A stretch of 64,000 nt of DNA, taken from NCBI RefSeq assembly GCF_002564105.1, contig NZ_PDBX01000001.1, positions 62,001-126,000 on the forward strand, in the 5' to 3' direction. Every line of letters starts with the position of its first letter. Position 1 is the stretch's first letter. The notes under the pieces are model-generated. The model did no database searches. It was given only the letters and a program-made list of their open reading frames with translations, and was not told where the DNA came from. This document shows positions 28,633 through 36,835 of this stretch, in pieces. Both the position numbers and the translations under genes were made by a program. The DNA is from Collimonas sp. PA-H2 (GTDB lineage: Bacteria; Pseudomonadota; Gammaproteobacteria; Burkholderiales; Burkholderiaceae_D).

Positions 28633-29310
28633 ATGAACATATTAATGGTACTGACCTCGCACGACAAACTCGGCGACACAGGCAAGAAGACCGGCTTCTG
28701 GCTGGAGGAATTCGCCGCTCCCTACTACGTTTTCCTGGACGCCGGCGCCAAGCTGACCCTGGCCTCGCCGCACGGCGGCCAGCCGCCGCTGGATCCGAAA
28801 AGCGACGAACCGGACGCCCAGACCGAGGCCACCGAACGCTTCCGCAAAGACAGCGCCGCACAGGCCGCACTGGCCTCGACCATCAAGCTGTCGACAGCGC
28901 AAGCGAAGGACTATGACGCGGTGTTTTACCCAGGCGGCCACGGTCCTTTGTGGGACCTGGCGGAAGACAAGGACTCGATCGCACTGATCGCTTCCATGTA
29001 CGCCGCCGGCAAGCCAGTCTCCGCGGTCTGCCATGCACCCGGCGTTCTGCGTCACGTACGCGCGGCTGACGGCACGCCGCTGGTCAAGGGTAAAAAAGTT
29101 ACCGGTTTTTCTGATAGTGAAGAAGCTGCCGTGCAGTTGACCGATATCGTGCCCTTCCTGGTGGAAGCCGAACTGAAACGCCTTGGCGGCAATTACAGCA
29201 AAGGTGCGGACTGGAGCAGTTATACGCTAGTCGACGGCAACCTGGTCACCGGCCAGAATCCGGCTTCTTCGGTTGCGGTGGCGGAGCTGGTGTTGAAAAT
29301 GCTGGCTTAA
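28633..29310 (+). CDS. DJ-1/PfpI-family protein, Hsp31/glyoxalase III-like
   Basis: A 225-residue class I glutamine-amidotransferase-like protein. The nucleophile Cys133 lies in the elbow AVCHAPGVL, with the acidic helper in WLEEFAAPY (Glu25/26) and GGHGPLWDL near 101. This Hsp31-like subgroup includes glutathione-independent methylglyoxal glyoxalases and protein deglycases. The ATG at 28633 follows AAAGGAATTTAT; an upstream in-frame start overlapping curA is less likely. It is the last gene of the nemR operon, consistent with methylglyoxal removal. Confidence 0.9.
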   Translation: MNILMVLTSHDKLGDTGKKTGFWLEEFAAPYYVFLDAGAKLTLASPHGGQPPLDPKSDEPDAQTEATERFRKDSAAQAALASTIKLSTAQAKDYDAVFYPGGHGPLWDLAEDKDSIALIASMYAAGKPVSAVCHAPGVLRHVRAADGTPLVKGKKVTGFSDSEEAAVQLTDIVPFLVEAELKRLGGNYSKGADWSSYTLVDGNLVTGQNPASSVAVAELVLKMLA

Positions 29311-29358
29311 GGCTATAGCAGGAAAAGATCGACCGCTATCGGATGGACTCCGTAGTCC

Positions 29359-29420
29359 GTCAAATAGGGTCAGAGTAATTTTCGCAAAGAACGCGAAAAA
29401 AAACTCTGACCCTATTTGAC
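29359..29420. repeat. REP-type inverted repeat, variant A
   Basis: Arms GTCAAATAGGGTCAGAGT (29359-29376) and their exact complement (29403-29420) flank an inner TTTTCGC/GCGAAAA stem. It is nearly identical to 29757-29818. The GTCAAATRGGGTCAGAGT end is the type found in many proteobacterial REP units mobilised by RAYT transposases. It may also end transcription of the nemR operon. Confidence 0.8.
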
Positions 29421-29429
29421 TGCTCGGGG

Positions 29430-29453
29430 GTTGCTGTTGCTGTTGCTGTTGCT
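29430..29453 (+). repeat. Short tandem repeat (GTTGCT)4
   Basis: Four perfect tandem GTTGCT hexamers between two inverted repeats. It is non-coding here and could vary in copy number by replication slippage. Confidence 0.8.
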
Positions 29454-29480
29454 TTTGACGTGCCCCGCATTGAGACGTTG

Positions 29481-29575
29481 CCAAATCCGGCGCGTGTCAG
29501 CCGGGAATTGTGGGGGACATGTTTGAGCCGAAGGCGAGTTTTGTCCCCCACCCGGCTGACACGCGCCGGATTTGG
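29481..29575. repeat. Large GC-rich inverted repeat
   Basis: The left arm (29481-29519) and right arm (29542-29575) are complementary over CCAAATCCGGCGCG, TGTCAGCCGGG and GTGGGGGACA, interrupted only by AATT in the left arm. The loop is about 22 bases. It forms a very stable intergenic hairpin with no coding content. Confidence 0.8.
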
Positions 29576-29590
29576 GGACCCGACCGAAGG

Positions 29591-29700
29591 GAGGGCAACG
29601 GCTTTGCGGTCGCCTTTTCTTTGCTTACTTTCTTTTGGCGAAGCAAAAGAAAGTGAGCGGCTGCCGGGCCGCCCCCGGCTTGCATCCACGGAGTAGCAAC
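29591..29700. repeat. Dispersed repeat with inverted core, copy 2
   Basis: Near-identical to bases 1-111, including the TTGCTTACTTTC/GAAAGTGAGC palindromic core and the ending GGAGTAGCAAC. Two copies within 30 kb show that it is a genome-wide interspersed repeat. Confidence 0.85.
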
Positions 29701-29756
29701 AGTTTTAGCAACGCACTAACCTTTCATAGCATGCCACTAACCGTTCTCCGTAGAAC

Positions 29757-29818
29757 GTCAAATGGGGTCAGAGTAATTTTCGCAAACCCCGCGAAAAAAA
29801 ACTCTGACCCCATTTGAC
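29757..29818. repeat. REP-type inverted repeat, variant B
   Basis: Arms GTCAAATGGGGTCAGAGT (29757-29774) and its exact complement (29801-29818). Compared with variant A, one base is changed in each arm in a compensatory way (AATAGG versus AATGGG), so the hairpin is preserved. It lies just beyond the upp stop codon and may terminate upp. Confidence 0.8.
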
Positions 29819-29845
29819 TGCTGCTGAGCTGCGTTTAAGTAGGGC

Positions 29846-30496
29846 TTATTTGGTGCCGAATATGCGGTCGCCGGCATCACCCAGGCCCGGCACGATGTAA
29901 GCATGCGCATCCAGATGCGAATCCAGGCTCGCCACATACAGCTTGACGCCAGGATGCGCGTCCTGAAACACCTGCACCCCCTCAGGCGCGGCCACCAGCG
30001 CCAGGAAGATGATCTGTTCATCGCTGACGCCACGCTTCTTCAGCACATCCACCGCATGCACCGCCGAATTACCGGTCGCCACCATCGGATCGCAAACAAT
30101 GAAGATGCGCTCCGCCAGATCCGGCAAACGCACCAGATACTCCACCGGCTGATGCGTATCCGGATCGCGGTACACCCCGATATGCCCCACCCGCGCCGAC
30201 GGCACCAGGTCCAGCAAACCGTCGCTCATGCCTATCCCCGCCCGCAGCACCGGCACCACCGCCAGCTTGCGCCCGGCAATCACCGGCGCCTCCATGCTCT
30301 GCATCGGCGTCTCGATCAGCTGCGTGGTCAGCGGCAGGTCGCGCGTGATTTCATAACCCATCAACAAGGTAATTTCCCGCAGCAGCTGGCGGAAAGTGCG
30401 GGTCGAGGTTTCCTTGCTCCGCATATGCGTCAGCTTGTGCTGGATCAGCGGATGGTTAAGGATGAAGAGGTTTGGAAAACGTGGGTCGCTGAGCAT
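29846..30496 (-). CDS. upp: Uracil phosphoribosyltransferase
   Basis: A 216-residue pyrimidine-salvage enzyme making UMP from uracil and PRPP. Conserved segments are [13 protein letters not shown] at the N-terminus, [28 protein letters not shown], the PRPP loop [14 protein letters not shown] and the uracil-binding [17 protein letters not shown] at the C-terminus. I chose the ATG at 30496 for family length; no clear Shine-Dalgarno precedes it and an upstream start would add 28 unconserved hydrophobic residues. It is a single gene between the REP cluster and the pheST-ihfA operon end. Confidence 0.93.
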   Translation of the reverse strand: MLSDPRFPNLFILNHPLIQHKLTHMRSKETSTRTFRQLLREITLLMGYEITRDLPLTTQLIETPMQSMEAPVIAGRKLAVVPVLRAGIGMSDGLLDLVPSARVGHIGVYRDPDTHQPVEYLVRLPDLAERIFIVCDPMVATGNSAVHAVDVLKKRGVSDEQIIFLALVAAPEGVQVFQDAHPGVKLYVASLDSHLDAHAYIVPGLGDAGDRIFGTK

Positions 30497-30543
30497 GATA
30501 AATAAGATAAACGAATATGAGAAAAATAAGGCCCGGCCGTATA

Positions 30544-30567
30544 CAAAAAAAGGAGAGATTTCTCTCC
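30544..30567 (-). terminator. Intrinsic terminator of the infC-pheST-ihfA-merR cluster
   Basis: On the minus strand GGAGAGA/TCTCTCC (arms 30561-30567 and 30552-30558) is followed directly by a run of seven T. It lies 17 bases after the merR stop. Confidence 0.85.
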
Positions 30568-30583
30568 CCTCTGTATTCAATAT

Positions 30584-30991
30584 TTATTCAACGGCCGGCT
30601 CGGTTTTGGGTATCAGCAGATCAAGTATCTGTTCCAGCTCGTGGCGCACCTCGATCAGATTCACCTCGTTCTGCTTGGCTTCAGCGGCCTGCTCGGCTTC
30701 CGCCGCAGCACCAAGGCGGCCGTCAAGCTTGTTGCGGGCGCCGCTGATGGTAAAGCCATGTTCGTACAGCAGTTCGCGGATGCGGCGGATCAGCAGCACT
30801 TCGTGATGCTGGTAATAACGGCGGTTGCCGCGCCGCTTGACCGGCTTCAGCTGGGTGAATTCCTGCTCCCAATAGCGCAGCACATGCGGCTTGACGCCGC
30901 ACAGGTCGCTCACTTCGCCTATGGTGAAATAACGCTTGGCCGGAATCGGCGGCAATACGACAAGCTCGGTTTTACTAATGCGATCGTTCAT
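30584..30991 (-). CDS. MerR-family regulator of the ihfA locus
   Basis: A 135-residue protein with the MerR-type HTH at residues 18-85 ([53 protein letters not shown]) and a helical Glu-rich tail. No metal or cluster cysteines are present. This is the conserved, functionally uncharacterised MerR protein that follows ihfA in many proteobacteria. Its ATG overlaps the ihfA stop by 4 bp and a strong terminator follows, so it is the last gene of the operon. Confidence 0.9.
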   Translation of the reverse strand: MNDRISKTELVVLPPIPAKRYFTIGEVSDLCGVKPHVLRYWEQEFTQLKPVKRRGNRRYYQHHEVLLIRRIRELLYEHGFTISGARNKLDGRLGAAAEAEQAAEAKQNEVNLIEVRHELEQILDLLIPKTEPAVE

Positions 30992-31431
30992 GAATTAGCT
31001 GGAAGAGCGGCGGCAAACTGTTGGATAGGCTGGATGGGTTGCAGGCTTGCGGCTTCAACCATGCCCTTGAGTTTCTGACTGGCGTGGAAAGTCACCACGC
31101 GGCGCGCAGTGATAGGAATCTCTTCCCCGGTTTTCGGATTGCGGCCCGGACGCTGCGGTTTGTCGCGCAGCTGGAAATTGCCGAAGCCGGACAACTTCAC
31201 CGACTCGCCACGCTCCAGGGCATCGCGGATTTCATCGAAAAACGTTTCCACCATGTCTTTGGCTTCACGCTTGTTGAGACCAACCTGTTCAAACAAAAGT
31301 TCAGCCAGTTCCGCCTTGGTCAGTGTCGGCAAATTCTTTTCTGCCTGCGAGCGGGCTTGCGCTTCACGCATCGCCCGGTTCAGATCGGCGTCCAGAACGG
31401 ATTCAAATTCTACTGTCTGCATATTGTTCAT
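30988..31431 (-). CDS. ihfA: Integration host factor alpha subunit
   Basis: A 147-residue DNA-bending protein. The HU/IHF core spans about 36-132 ([32 protein letters not shown] ... [35 protein letters not shown]), with the beta-arm Pro in [12 protein letters not shown] that intercalates into DNA. It has about 36 extra N-terminal residues and a short C-terminal extension compared with the ~99-residue E. coli protein. It acts with IhfB in recombination, replication and transcription. It lies downstream of pheT, as in most proteobacteria. Confidence 0.94.
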   Translation of the reverse strand: MNNMQTVEFESVLDADLNRAMREAQARSQAEKNLPTLTKAELAELLFEQVGLNKREAKDMVETFFDEIRDALERGESVKLSGFGNFQLRDKPQRPGRNPKTGEEIPITARRVVTFHASQKLKGMVEAASLQPIQPIQQFAAALPANS

Positions 31432-31554
31432 TCTGTCGTTACGCCCCTGTCTTCTGGATTGCTGCCGCCGGCGCCGCGCGTGCTTCTACAAACGCGTGCA
31501 TCCGGCTTTTTTTGCTGCAGGTTTTGTCATTAGATTACGCTGTCTGAGGGCAAA

Positions 31555-33981
31555 TCAGGCGCGTAATCTTGCTGTTGGCACCTTGCTGACAGCAGCGATC
31601 AAAGCAGCCATGGCGGCTTCTACGGTGTCATCTTGGAGGGTGTTTTCAGTATCTTGCAAGGTAAAACGGAAAGCAAGACTTTTTTCGTCATTTTCCAGTC
31701 CTTTGCCATGATATTCATCAAATAAAACAATGGCTTGCAGAATCCGGCATACTGGATTTCCTTGCTGCTCAGCAGCAAAAACGTCCAGTAAATCCTGTGC
31801 ATAAACGGCTTGTTTGACCACTACCGCAAGATCGCGCACCACCGCCGGGAATTTCGAAATTTCGACGTAGGCCGGCACTTGCCGTTGCTGCAACGCCAAG
31901 CCGTCGACTTCAAACACAACCGGCGCCAAAGGCAGCTCATATTTCTGTTGCAGGCGCGGATGCAGCTCGCCGATGAAACCGACGACTTTATCGCCCAGCA
32001 GCACTTGCGCCGAACGGCCGGGATGCAGCGCCGGATGTTCGAGTTTAGCGAAACGCAAAACCACAGGCGCAAACAGGGCTTCCAGATCAGCCTTGACGTC
32101 GAAGAAATCGACAGTGCGGCTAGCCTGGCCCCATTGCTCGTCGGCTTGCGGACCGTAAGCCAGGCCTGCGACCCGCTTCGGCTGCGCGTAGCCGGCTACC
32201 GCCAGCGGGCCGTTCTCGACTTGCTGGTCACGCATGTAGACCGCGCCGGTTTCAAAAATCCGCACCCGGTTCAGCTTGCGGTTCAGATTGTATTTGACGT
32301 TGGCGATCAGGCTGCCGATCAGGGTCGAGCGCATCACGCCCATCTGGCTGGCGATCGGGTTGAGCACCTTGATCGGCGCCAGGTTGCCGGCGAAATCGGC
32401 TTCCCAGGCTGCTTCGACGAAGCTGAAGTTGATCACTTCCTGGTAATCCAGGTCGGCCAGCTGCCGTCGCGTGGTGAACAGCGAGCGCTGGTTTTCCGGC
32501 GCGATGTACATGGCGTTCGGCGCTACCGGCGGCAGGGCAGGGATATTTTCAAAGCCGTAGACGCGGGCGATTTCCTCGATCAGGTCTTCCTCGATCTCGA
32601 TATCGAAACGGTAGGACGGCGGCGTCACCGAGAACACGCCGTTCTCTTGCGTGAACGCCAGGCCCAGGCGGGTGAAGATGTCGGCGATCTGGCTATCCGA
32701 CAAAGGCACGCCGATGACGCGGATCGCGCGCGCGGTGCGCACTTTGACAGGATCGCGCTTCGGCAGGTTGACGCTCTGGTCGTCGATCGGGCCGATCTGG
32801 GTCGCAGGCGTACCGCAGATTTCGACCAGCAAGGCGGTAATCCGCTCGATATGCTCCACCGTAGTGGCAAAATCGACACCACGCTCGAAGCGATGACCGG
32901 CATCGGTCGAGAAATTGAAGCGGCGGGCGCGGCCCTGGATCGCTTGCGGCCACCAGAAAGCGGCTTCCAGATAGATGTTTTGCGTTTCCAGCGAAACTGC
33001 GGTGGCGTCGCCGCCCATGATGCCGGCCAGCGATTCGATTTGCCGGTCGTCGGCGATCACGCCGATCCAGTCGTCAACGCTGACCGTATTGCCATTCAAC
33101 AGCTTGAGCGATTCGCCGGCCTTGCCCCAGCGGACATCGAGGCCGCCGTGGATCTTGTCGAGGTCGAACACGTGGGTCGGACGGCCCAGCTCCAGCATCA
33201 CGTAATTGGAGATATCCACCAGCGCCGAGATCGGACGCTGGCCGCTGCGCTCCAGGCGCTGCTTCATCCATTGCGGCGTCGGCGCCTTGGCATTGAGGCC
33301 GCGGATCACGCGGCCGGAGAAACGACCACACAGATCGGGTGCCGAAATCTTGACAGGCAACGTTTCAGTAATGTTGGCGCTGACGACCTTGAACACCGGC
33401 TGCTTCAGTGGCGTGCCGGTCAAGGCCGACACTTCGCGCGCCACGCCCAGCACCGACAGGCAATCCGCCTTGTTCGGCGTCAGCTTGATGGTGAACTTGA
33501 GGTCGTTCAGTTCGAAGTAATCGCGGAAATTCTGGCCGACCGGCGCATCGTCCGGCAGTTCCAGCAAGCCACCGTGGTCTTCCGACAGCTTCAGCTCGCG
33601 CGCCGAACACAGCATGCCTTGCGACTCGACGCCGCGCAGCTGGCCGAGCTTGATCTCGAACGGCTTGCCGTCCGCGCCCGGCGGCAGGATGGCGCCAACC
33701 ATGGCGCAAGGCACTTTGAGGCCAGGGCGCACATTCGGCGCGCCGCAGACGATATTGAGCATGGTGCCGGCGCCGACATCGACCTGGCAGACATTCAGGC
33801 GATCGGCATTCGGATGCTTGGCGGTCTCGACCACCAAGCCCACCACGATATTGGTAAAGGGCGGCGCGACCGGCTCGACCTCTTCCACTTCGAGACCGGA
33901 CATGGTCAGCAGATGGGACAATTCGTCCGAAGTCATCTTCGGATCGACCATGGAACGCAGCCAGCTTTCAGAGAATTGCAT
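31555..33981 (-). CDS. pheT: Phenylalanyl-tRNA synthetase beta subunit
   Basis: An 808-residue subunit of the alpha2-beta2 enzyme charging tRNA-Phe. Domain order is B1 and the tRNA-binding EMAP-like domain ([29 protein letters not shown], about 40-150), the B3/B4 editing domain (about 210-390), B5, the catalytic-like core, and the C-terminal ferredoxin-fold anticodon-binding domain ([13 protein letters not shown] near 715). The start at 33981 ([14 protein letters not shown]) matches the family. pheS lies upstream, separated by a REP-like element. Confidence 0.96.
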   Translation of the reverse strand: MQFSESWLRSMVDPKMTSDELSHLLTMSGLEVEEVEPVAPPFTNIVVGLVVETAKHPNADRLNVCQVDVGAGTMLNIVCGAPNVRPGLKVPCAMVGAILPPGADGKPFEIKLGQLRGVESQGMLCSARELKLSEDHGGLLELPDDAPVGQNFRDYFELNDLKFTIKLTPNKADCLSVLGVAREVSALTGTPLKQPVFKVVSANITETLPVKISAPDLCGRFSGRVIRGLNAKAPTPQWMKQRLERSGQRPISALVDISNYVMLELGRPTHVFDLDKIHGGLDVRWGKAGESLKLLNGNTVSVDDWIGVIADDRQIESLAGIMGGDATAVSLETQNIYLEAAFWWPQAIQGRARRFNFSTDAGHRFERGVDFATTVEHIERITALLVEICGTPATQIGPIDDQSVNLPKRDPVKVRTARAIRVIGVPLSDSQIADIFTRLGLAFTQENGVFSVTPPSYRFDIEIEEDLIEEIARVYGFENIPALPPVAPNAMYIAPENQRSLFTTRRQLADLDYQEVINFSFVEAAWEADFAGNLAPIKVLNPIASQMGVMRSTLIGSLIANVKYNLNRKLNRVRIFETGAVYMRDQQVENGPLAVAGYAQPKRVAGLAYGPQADEQWGQASRTVDFFDVKADLEALFAPVVLRFAKLEHPALHPGRSAQVLLGDKVVGFIGELHPRLQQKYELPLAPVVFEVDGLALQQRQVPAYVEISKFPAVVRDLAVVVKQAVYAQDLLDVFAAEQQGNPVCRILQAIVLFDEYHGKGLENDEKSLAFRFTLQDTENTLQDDTVEAAMAALIAAVSKVPTARLRA

Positions 33982-34052
33982 AGGTAAAACCTTCAAAAAC
34001 CTGTATCAGGATTTTAGGTGACTATTCGGCGCCTGCAGAAAATCACCCCTGG

Positions 34053-34120
34053 CGTCATTCCCGCGAACGCGGGAATCCATTTTGCTCGTAACCTGGATCC
34101 CCGCGTTCGCGAGGATGACG
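34053..34120. repeat. REP-like double hairpin, copy 2 (inside pheS-pheT)
   Basis: CGTCATTCCCGCGAACGCGG and, inverted after a linker, CCCCGCGTTCGCGAGGATGA. Same layout as 13401-13470. It lies in the 175-base gap between pheS and pheT, so the operon transcript should carry the hairpins, which may affect mRNA stability or pheT expression. Confidence 0.75.
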
Positions 34121-34155
34121 GTGTAGTGTTCATGCCAGCACTGAAACTAGCCAGT

Positions 34156-35172
34156 TTAATTAAATTGTTTCAGGAAACGCAGATCGCCTTCGTAGAACAG
34201 GCGCAGATCGTTGATGCCATAACGCAGCATCGTCAGGCGTTCGATGCCGGAGCCGAACGCGAAACCGATGAACTGTTCTGGATCCAGGCCCATGTTGCGC
34301 ACCACGTTAGGATGCACCTGGCCGGCGCCCGAGACTTCCAGCCAGCGCCCTTTCAGCGGACCGCTGCCGAAGGCAATGTCGATCTCGGCCGAAGGTTCGG
34401 TGAACGGGAAATAGGATGGGCGGAAACGTACCTGCAGGTCGTCGGTTTCAAAGAAGGCCTTGACGAAATTCAGGTAGACGCCCTTAAGGTCGGCGAAGCT
34501 GATGTCTTCGGCAATCCACAAGCCTTCTACCTGGTGGAACATCGGCGAATGGGTGGCGTCGCTGTCGACGCGATAGGTGCGGCCCGGGGCGATGACCTTG
34601 ATCGGCGGCTTGTTCATGCGCGCGTAACGCACCTGCATCGGGCTGGTGTGGGTGCGCAGCAGCAGCGGCTTGCCTTCGGTGTCGTTGCCTTCGATGTAGA
34701 AGGTATCCTGCATCGAACGCGCCGGATGGTTTTCCGGGCTGTTCAAGGCGGTAAAGTTGGTCCAGTCGGTTTCGATTTCCGGGCCGTCAGCCACGTCGAA
34801 ACCGATAGAACGGAAAATTTCTTCGATGCGCTGCCACGATCGCATGACAGGATGGATGCCGCCGACGCCGCGGCCGCGGCCCGGCAAGGTGACATCGATC
34901 GCTTCCGCGTTCAGGCGCTCTTGCATCTGCGCATTGGCCAAGCCATCGCGGCGCGCGGTCAGCGCGGCTTCGATCTGCTCTTTGGCGTTATTGATGACTG
35001 CGCCCTGGACTTTGCGCTCGTCCGGCGCCAGCTTGCCCAGCCCCTTCATCTGCTCGGTGATCTGGCCGGTCTTGCCGAGATATTTGGCTTTCGCATTTTC
35101 CAGCGCGGCGGCGTCGACGGCGGCGATGAAATCAGCCTGGGCTTGCGTTACTAGTTGTTCTAGGGAGTTCAT
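34156..35172 (-). CDS. pheS: Phenylalanyl-tRNA synthetase alpha subunit
   Basis: A 338-residue catalytic subunit. The N-terminal coiled coil (residues 1-85) binds tRNA. The class II core contains motif 1 ([28 protein letters not shown]), motif 2 ([24 protein letters not shown]) and motif 3 ([22 protein letters not shown]). The phenylalanine pocket Ala of substrate-relaxed variants lies in the GFAFGSG loop. The start at 35172 is preceded by AGGAAAAC and matches the family opening; an upstream in-frame start adds 36 unconserved residues. Confidence 0.96.
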   Translation of the reverse strand: MNSLEQLVTQAQADFIAAVDAAALENAKAKYLGKTGQITEQMKGLGKLAPDERKVQGAVINNAKEQIEAALTARRDGLANAQMQERLNAEAIDVTLPGRGRGVGGIHPVMRSWQRIEEIFRSIGFDVADGPEIETDWTNFTALNSPENHPARSMQDTFYIEGNDTEGKPLLLRTHTSPMQVRYARMNKPPIKVIAPGRTYRVDSDATHSPMFHQVEGLWIAEDISFADLKGVYLNFVKAFFETDDLQVRFRPSYFPFTEPSAEIDIAFGSGPLKGRWLEVSGAGQVHPNVVRNMGLDPEQFIGFAFGSGIERLTMLRYGINDLRLFYEGDLRFLKQFN

Positions 35173-35287
35173 GCAGTTTTCCTGCTCCATTGAAGCCGAA
35201 ATACACCCATCTATCCAGTCAGGGACAGAGCAATGCGCCACGGGACAGGCCAGGCGACTCTTGAACTCTTCCGCAAACACGAAAAGT

Positions 35288-35334
35288 GGCGGTTAAAAAC
35301 ACAAACGGGGCATAAGGTGTTGACCTCTGCCCCG
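35288..35334 (-). terminator. Terminator/attenuator after rplT
   Basis: On the minus strand CGGGGCA (35334-35328) pairs with TGCCCCG (35312-35306), with an inner AGGT/ACCT extension, followed by TTTGTGTTTTT. It lies 56 bases after rplT and 134 before pheS. It may end the infC operon or attenuate read-through into pheS. I find no phenylalanine-rich leader peptide near it. Confidence 0.7.
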
Positions 35335-35389
35335 CTCGGGATTGCCACGCCGCAGAACCGCGCGGCATTGGCAAAACTACATAAGAAAC

Positions 35390-35749
35390 TTACGCAGCGA
35401 TGTTGGCCTTGACTTGATTGACAATCGCAGCAAACGCTGGCTTGTCCATCACTGCCATATCAGCCAGAACCTTACGGTCCAGTTCGATCGAAGCACGCTT
35501 CAGACCGTTCATGAATACGCTGTATGTCATGCCATGCTCACGGGAAGCGGCGTTGATACGGGCGATCCACAAAGCACGGAATACGCGCTTCTTGTTGCGG
35601 CGGTCACGGTATGCGTATTGACCAGCGCGCATGACTGCTTGCTTGGCTACACGGTAGACTTTACTGCGGCGACCGCGATAACCTTTGGCAAGGTTTAGAA
35701 CTTTTTTATGACGGGCACGAGCTGTAACCCCACGTTTTACTCTAGGCAT
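35390..35749 (-). CDS. rplT: 50S ribosomal protein L20
   Basis: A 119-residue, strongly basic L20: [20 protein letters not shown], then [40 protein letters not shown]. It is an early assembly protein of the large subunit and, in E. coli, represses rpmI-rplT translation by binding the leader. AGGAG precedes the ATG. It is 20 bases behind rpmI. Confidence 0.97.
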   Translation of the reverse strand: MPRVKRGVTARARHKKVLNLAKGYRGRRSKVYRVAKQAVMRAGQYAYRDRRNKKRVFRALWIARINAASREHGMTYSVFMNGLKRASIELDRKVLADMAVMDKPAFAAIVNQVKANIAA

Positions 35750-35769
35750 AATAACTCCTTAGTATGAGG

Positions 35770-35967
35770 TTAAGCGTTCGGCAACATGCGCGAAACGGAT
35801 ACCATGTTGTGGTCATTGACCCCAACGGAACCGCGCAATTGACGTTTGTTTTTGGTAGTTTTCTTGGTCAAGATGTGACGTTTGAACGCTTGGCCGCGTT
35901 TAACAGTACCACCCGGACGGACGCGGAAGCGCTTTTTGGCGCTGCTCTTCGTTTTCATTTTAGGCAT
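35770..35967 (-). CDS. rpmI: 50S ribosomal protein L35
   Basis: A 65-residue basic protein ([25 protein letters not shown] ... [24 protein letters not shown]), the standard L35 length. It lies between infC and rplT. A 284-base gap separates it from infC, and a small CTGTCC/GGACAG hairpin lies 8 bases before its start. That is consistent with leader-mediated control by L20. Confidence 0.97.
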   Translation of the reverse strand: MPKMKTKSSAKKRFRVRPGGTVKRGQAFKRHILTKKTTKNKRQLRGSVGVNDHNMVSVSRMLPNA

Positions 35968-36251
35968 GACACTATCTGTCCTCTAGGGACAGCTCCTTTT
36001 TTAACATGATTGCAGGTGGCAACAATATCGTTACGCTTGGATGCCTGCTCTCACTTGTTTAAACCCAACTGCCCGACAGCCACAGCTGGATTTCGCAACG
36101 GATCTGGTCCGCTGCTTTCTCGGCAACCGGAACGATTACTCGTCCCGACACCAAAATCTTAATCAGTTGAGGACAGAGCTGCACGAGAAGTGTAATTCGC
36201 CGCGCTTCGGCGGCTCTTAAACCCTACTCGGGCAGTTCTTTCCCCAATTTG
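35968..36251 (-). promoter_or_regulatory. Long rpmI leader, probable L20 autoregulatory region
   Basis: A 284-base untranslated stretch between infC and rpmI without any ORF of note. It contains CTGTCC-tctag-GGACAG (35976-35992) beside the rpmI ribosome site and T/A-rich stretches. In E. coli L20 binds two structured sites in this interval, one a long-range pseudoknot. Similarity of structure is inferred from position only; I have not folded it. Confidence 0.5.
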
Positions 36252-36776
36252 TTATTTCTTCTTCTTAGGGCCAATGATCATGATCATCTGGCGCCCTTCC
36301 ATCTTCGGCCACTGCTCGACCTGTCCGTACGGCTCCAGGTCTGCTTTCAGACGTTCCAGCATGCGCATACCGATATCCTGGTGAGCCATTTCACGGCCGC
36401 GGAAACGCAGCGTGATCTTGACCTTGTCGCCGTCTTCGTCCAGGAAGCGGGTCAGGTTGCGCAGTTTGATGTTGTAATCACCATCATCGGTACCCGGGCG
36501 GAATTTGACTTCCTTCACCAGGATGACCTTCTGCTTCAACTTGGCCTCGTGCGCCTTCTTCTGTTCCTGGTACTTGAACTTGCCGTAGTCCATCAAACGG
36601 GCTACCGGCGGCTGCGCTGTCGGTGCGATTTCCACCAAGTCAACGTTCGCCTCTTCCGCTAAGCGGAAGGCCTCAGCCAGACTGACGATACCGAGTGCTT
36701 CGTTCTCGACACCGGATAAGCGCAATTCTGGCGCCGTAATTTCGCCGTTGATGCGATGTGACTTGTCCGTAGCTAT
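36252..36776 (-). CDS. infC: Translation initiation factor IF-3 (AUA start codon)
   Basis: A 174-residue IF-3: N-domain [45 protein letters not shown], linker with [16 protein letters not shown], then the C-domain ending [13 protein letters not shown]. It blocks premature subunit joining and checks the start codon. No ATG, GTG or CTG precedes the conserved N-terminus. The family start aligns with ATA at 36776-36774 (then GCT ACG GAC), with AAAGGAA 7 bases before it. infC is known for AUU-type starts through which IF-3 represses itself. The TTG 17 codons downstream would delete conserved residues. Confidence 0.93.
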   Translation of the reverse strand: MATDKSHRINGEITAPELRLSGVENEALGIVSLAEAFRLAEEANVDLVEIAPTAQPPVARLMDYGKFKYQEQKKAHEAKLKQKVILVKEVKFRPGTDDGDYNIKLRNLTRFLDEDGDKVKITLRFRGREMAHQDIGMRMLERLKADLEPYGQVEQWPKMEGRQMIMIIGPKKKK

Positions 36777-36835
36777 TGCAGTTTCCTTTAAAAATCAAAT
36801 AATTAAGCCGTGCTCTTGCGCTCGGGTCACCCCGT

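Noticed and set aside
30497..30583. tRNA gene beside merR, as found at this locus in some betaproteobacteria
   Set aside because: The 87 bases between upp and merR contain only the terminator hairpin; no cloverleaf or CCA end. I found no tRNA or rRNA elsewhere in the window.
31810..33987. A 725-codon open frame on the plus strand opposite pheT
   Set aside because: It is the antisense shadow of a GC-rich gene; its translation is Arg/His/Asp/Gln-rich with no family features, while pheT on the other strand is fully conserved. The same holds for long frames opposite leuA (15135-16685), thrS (36992-38716), the RND pump (42046-43668) and the lyase and cbs genes.
35173..35389. Phenylalanine attenuator (pheM-like leader) before pheS
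   Set aside because: A terminator-like hairpin is present, but I find no short ORF with a phenylalanine cluster, so it is reported only as an rplT terminator.
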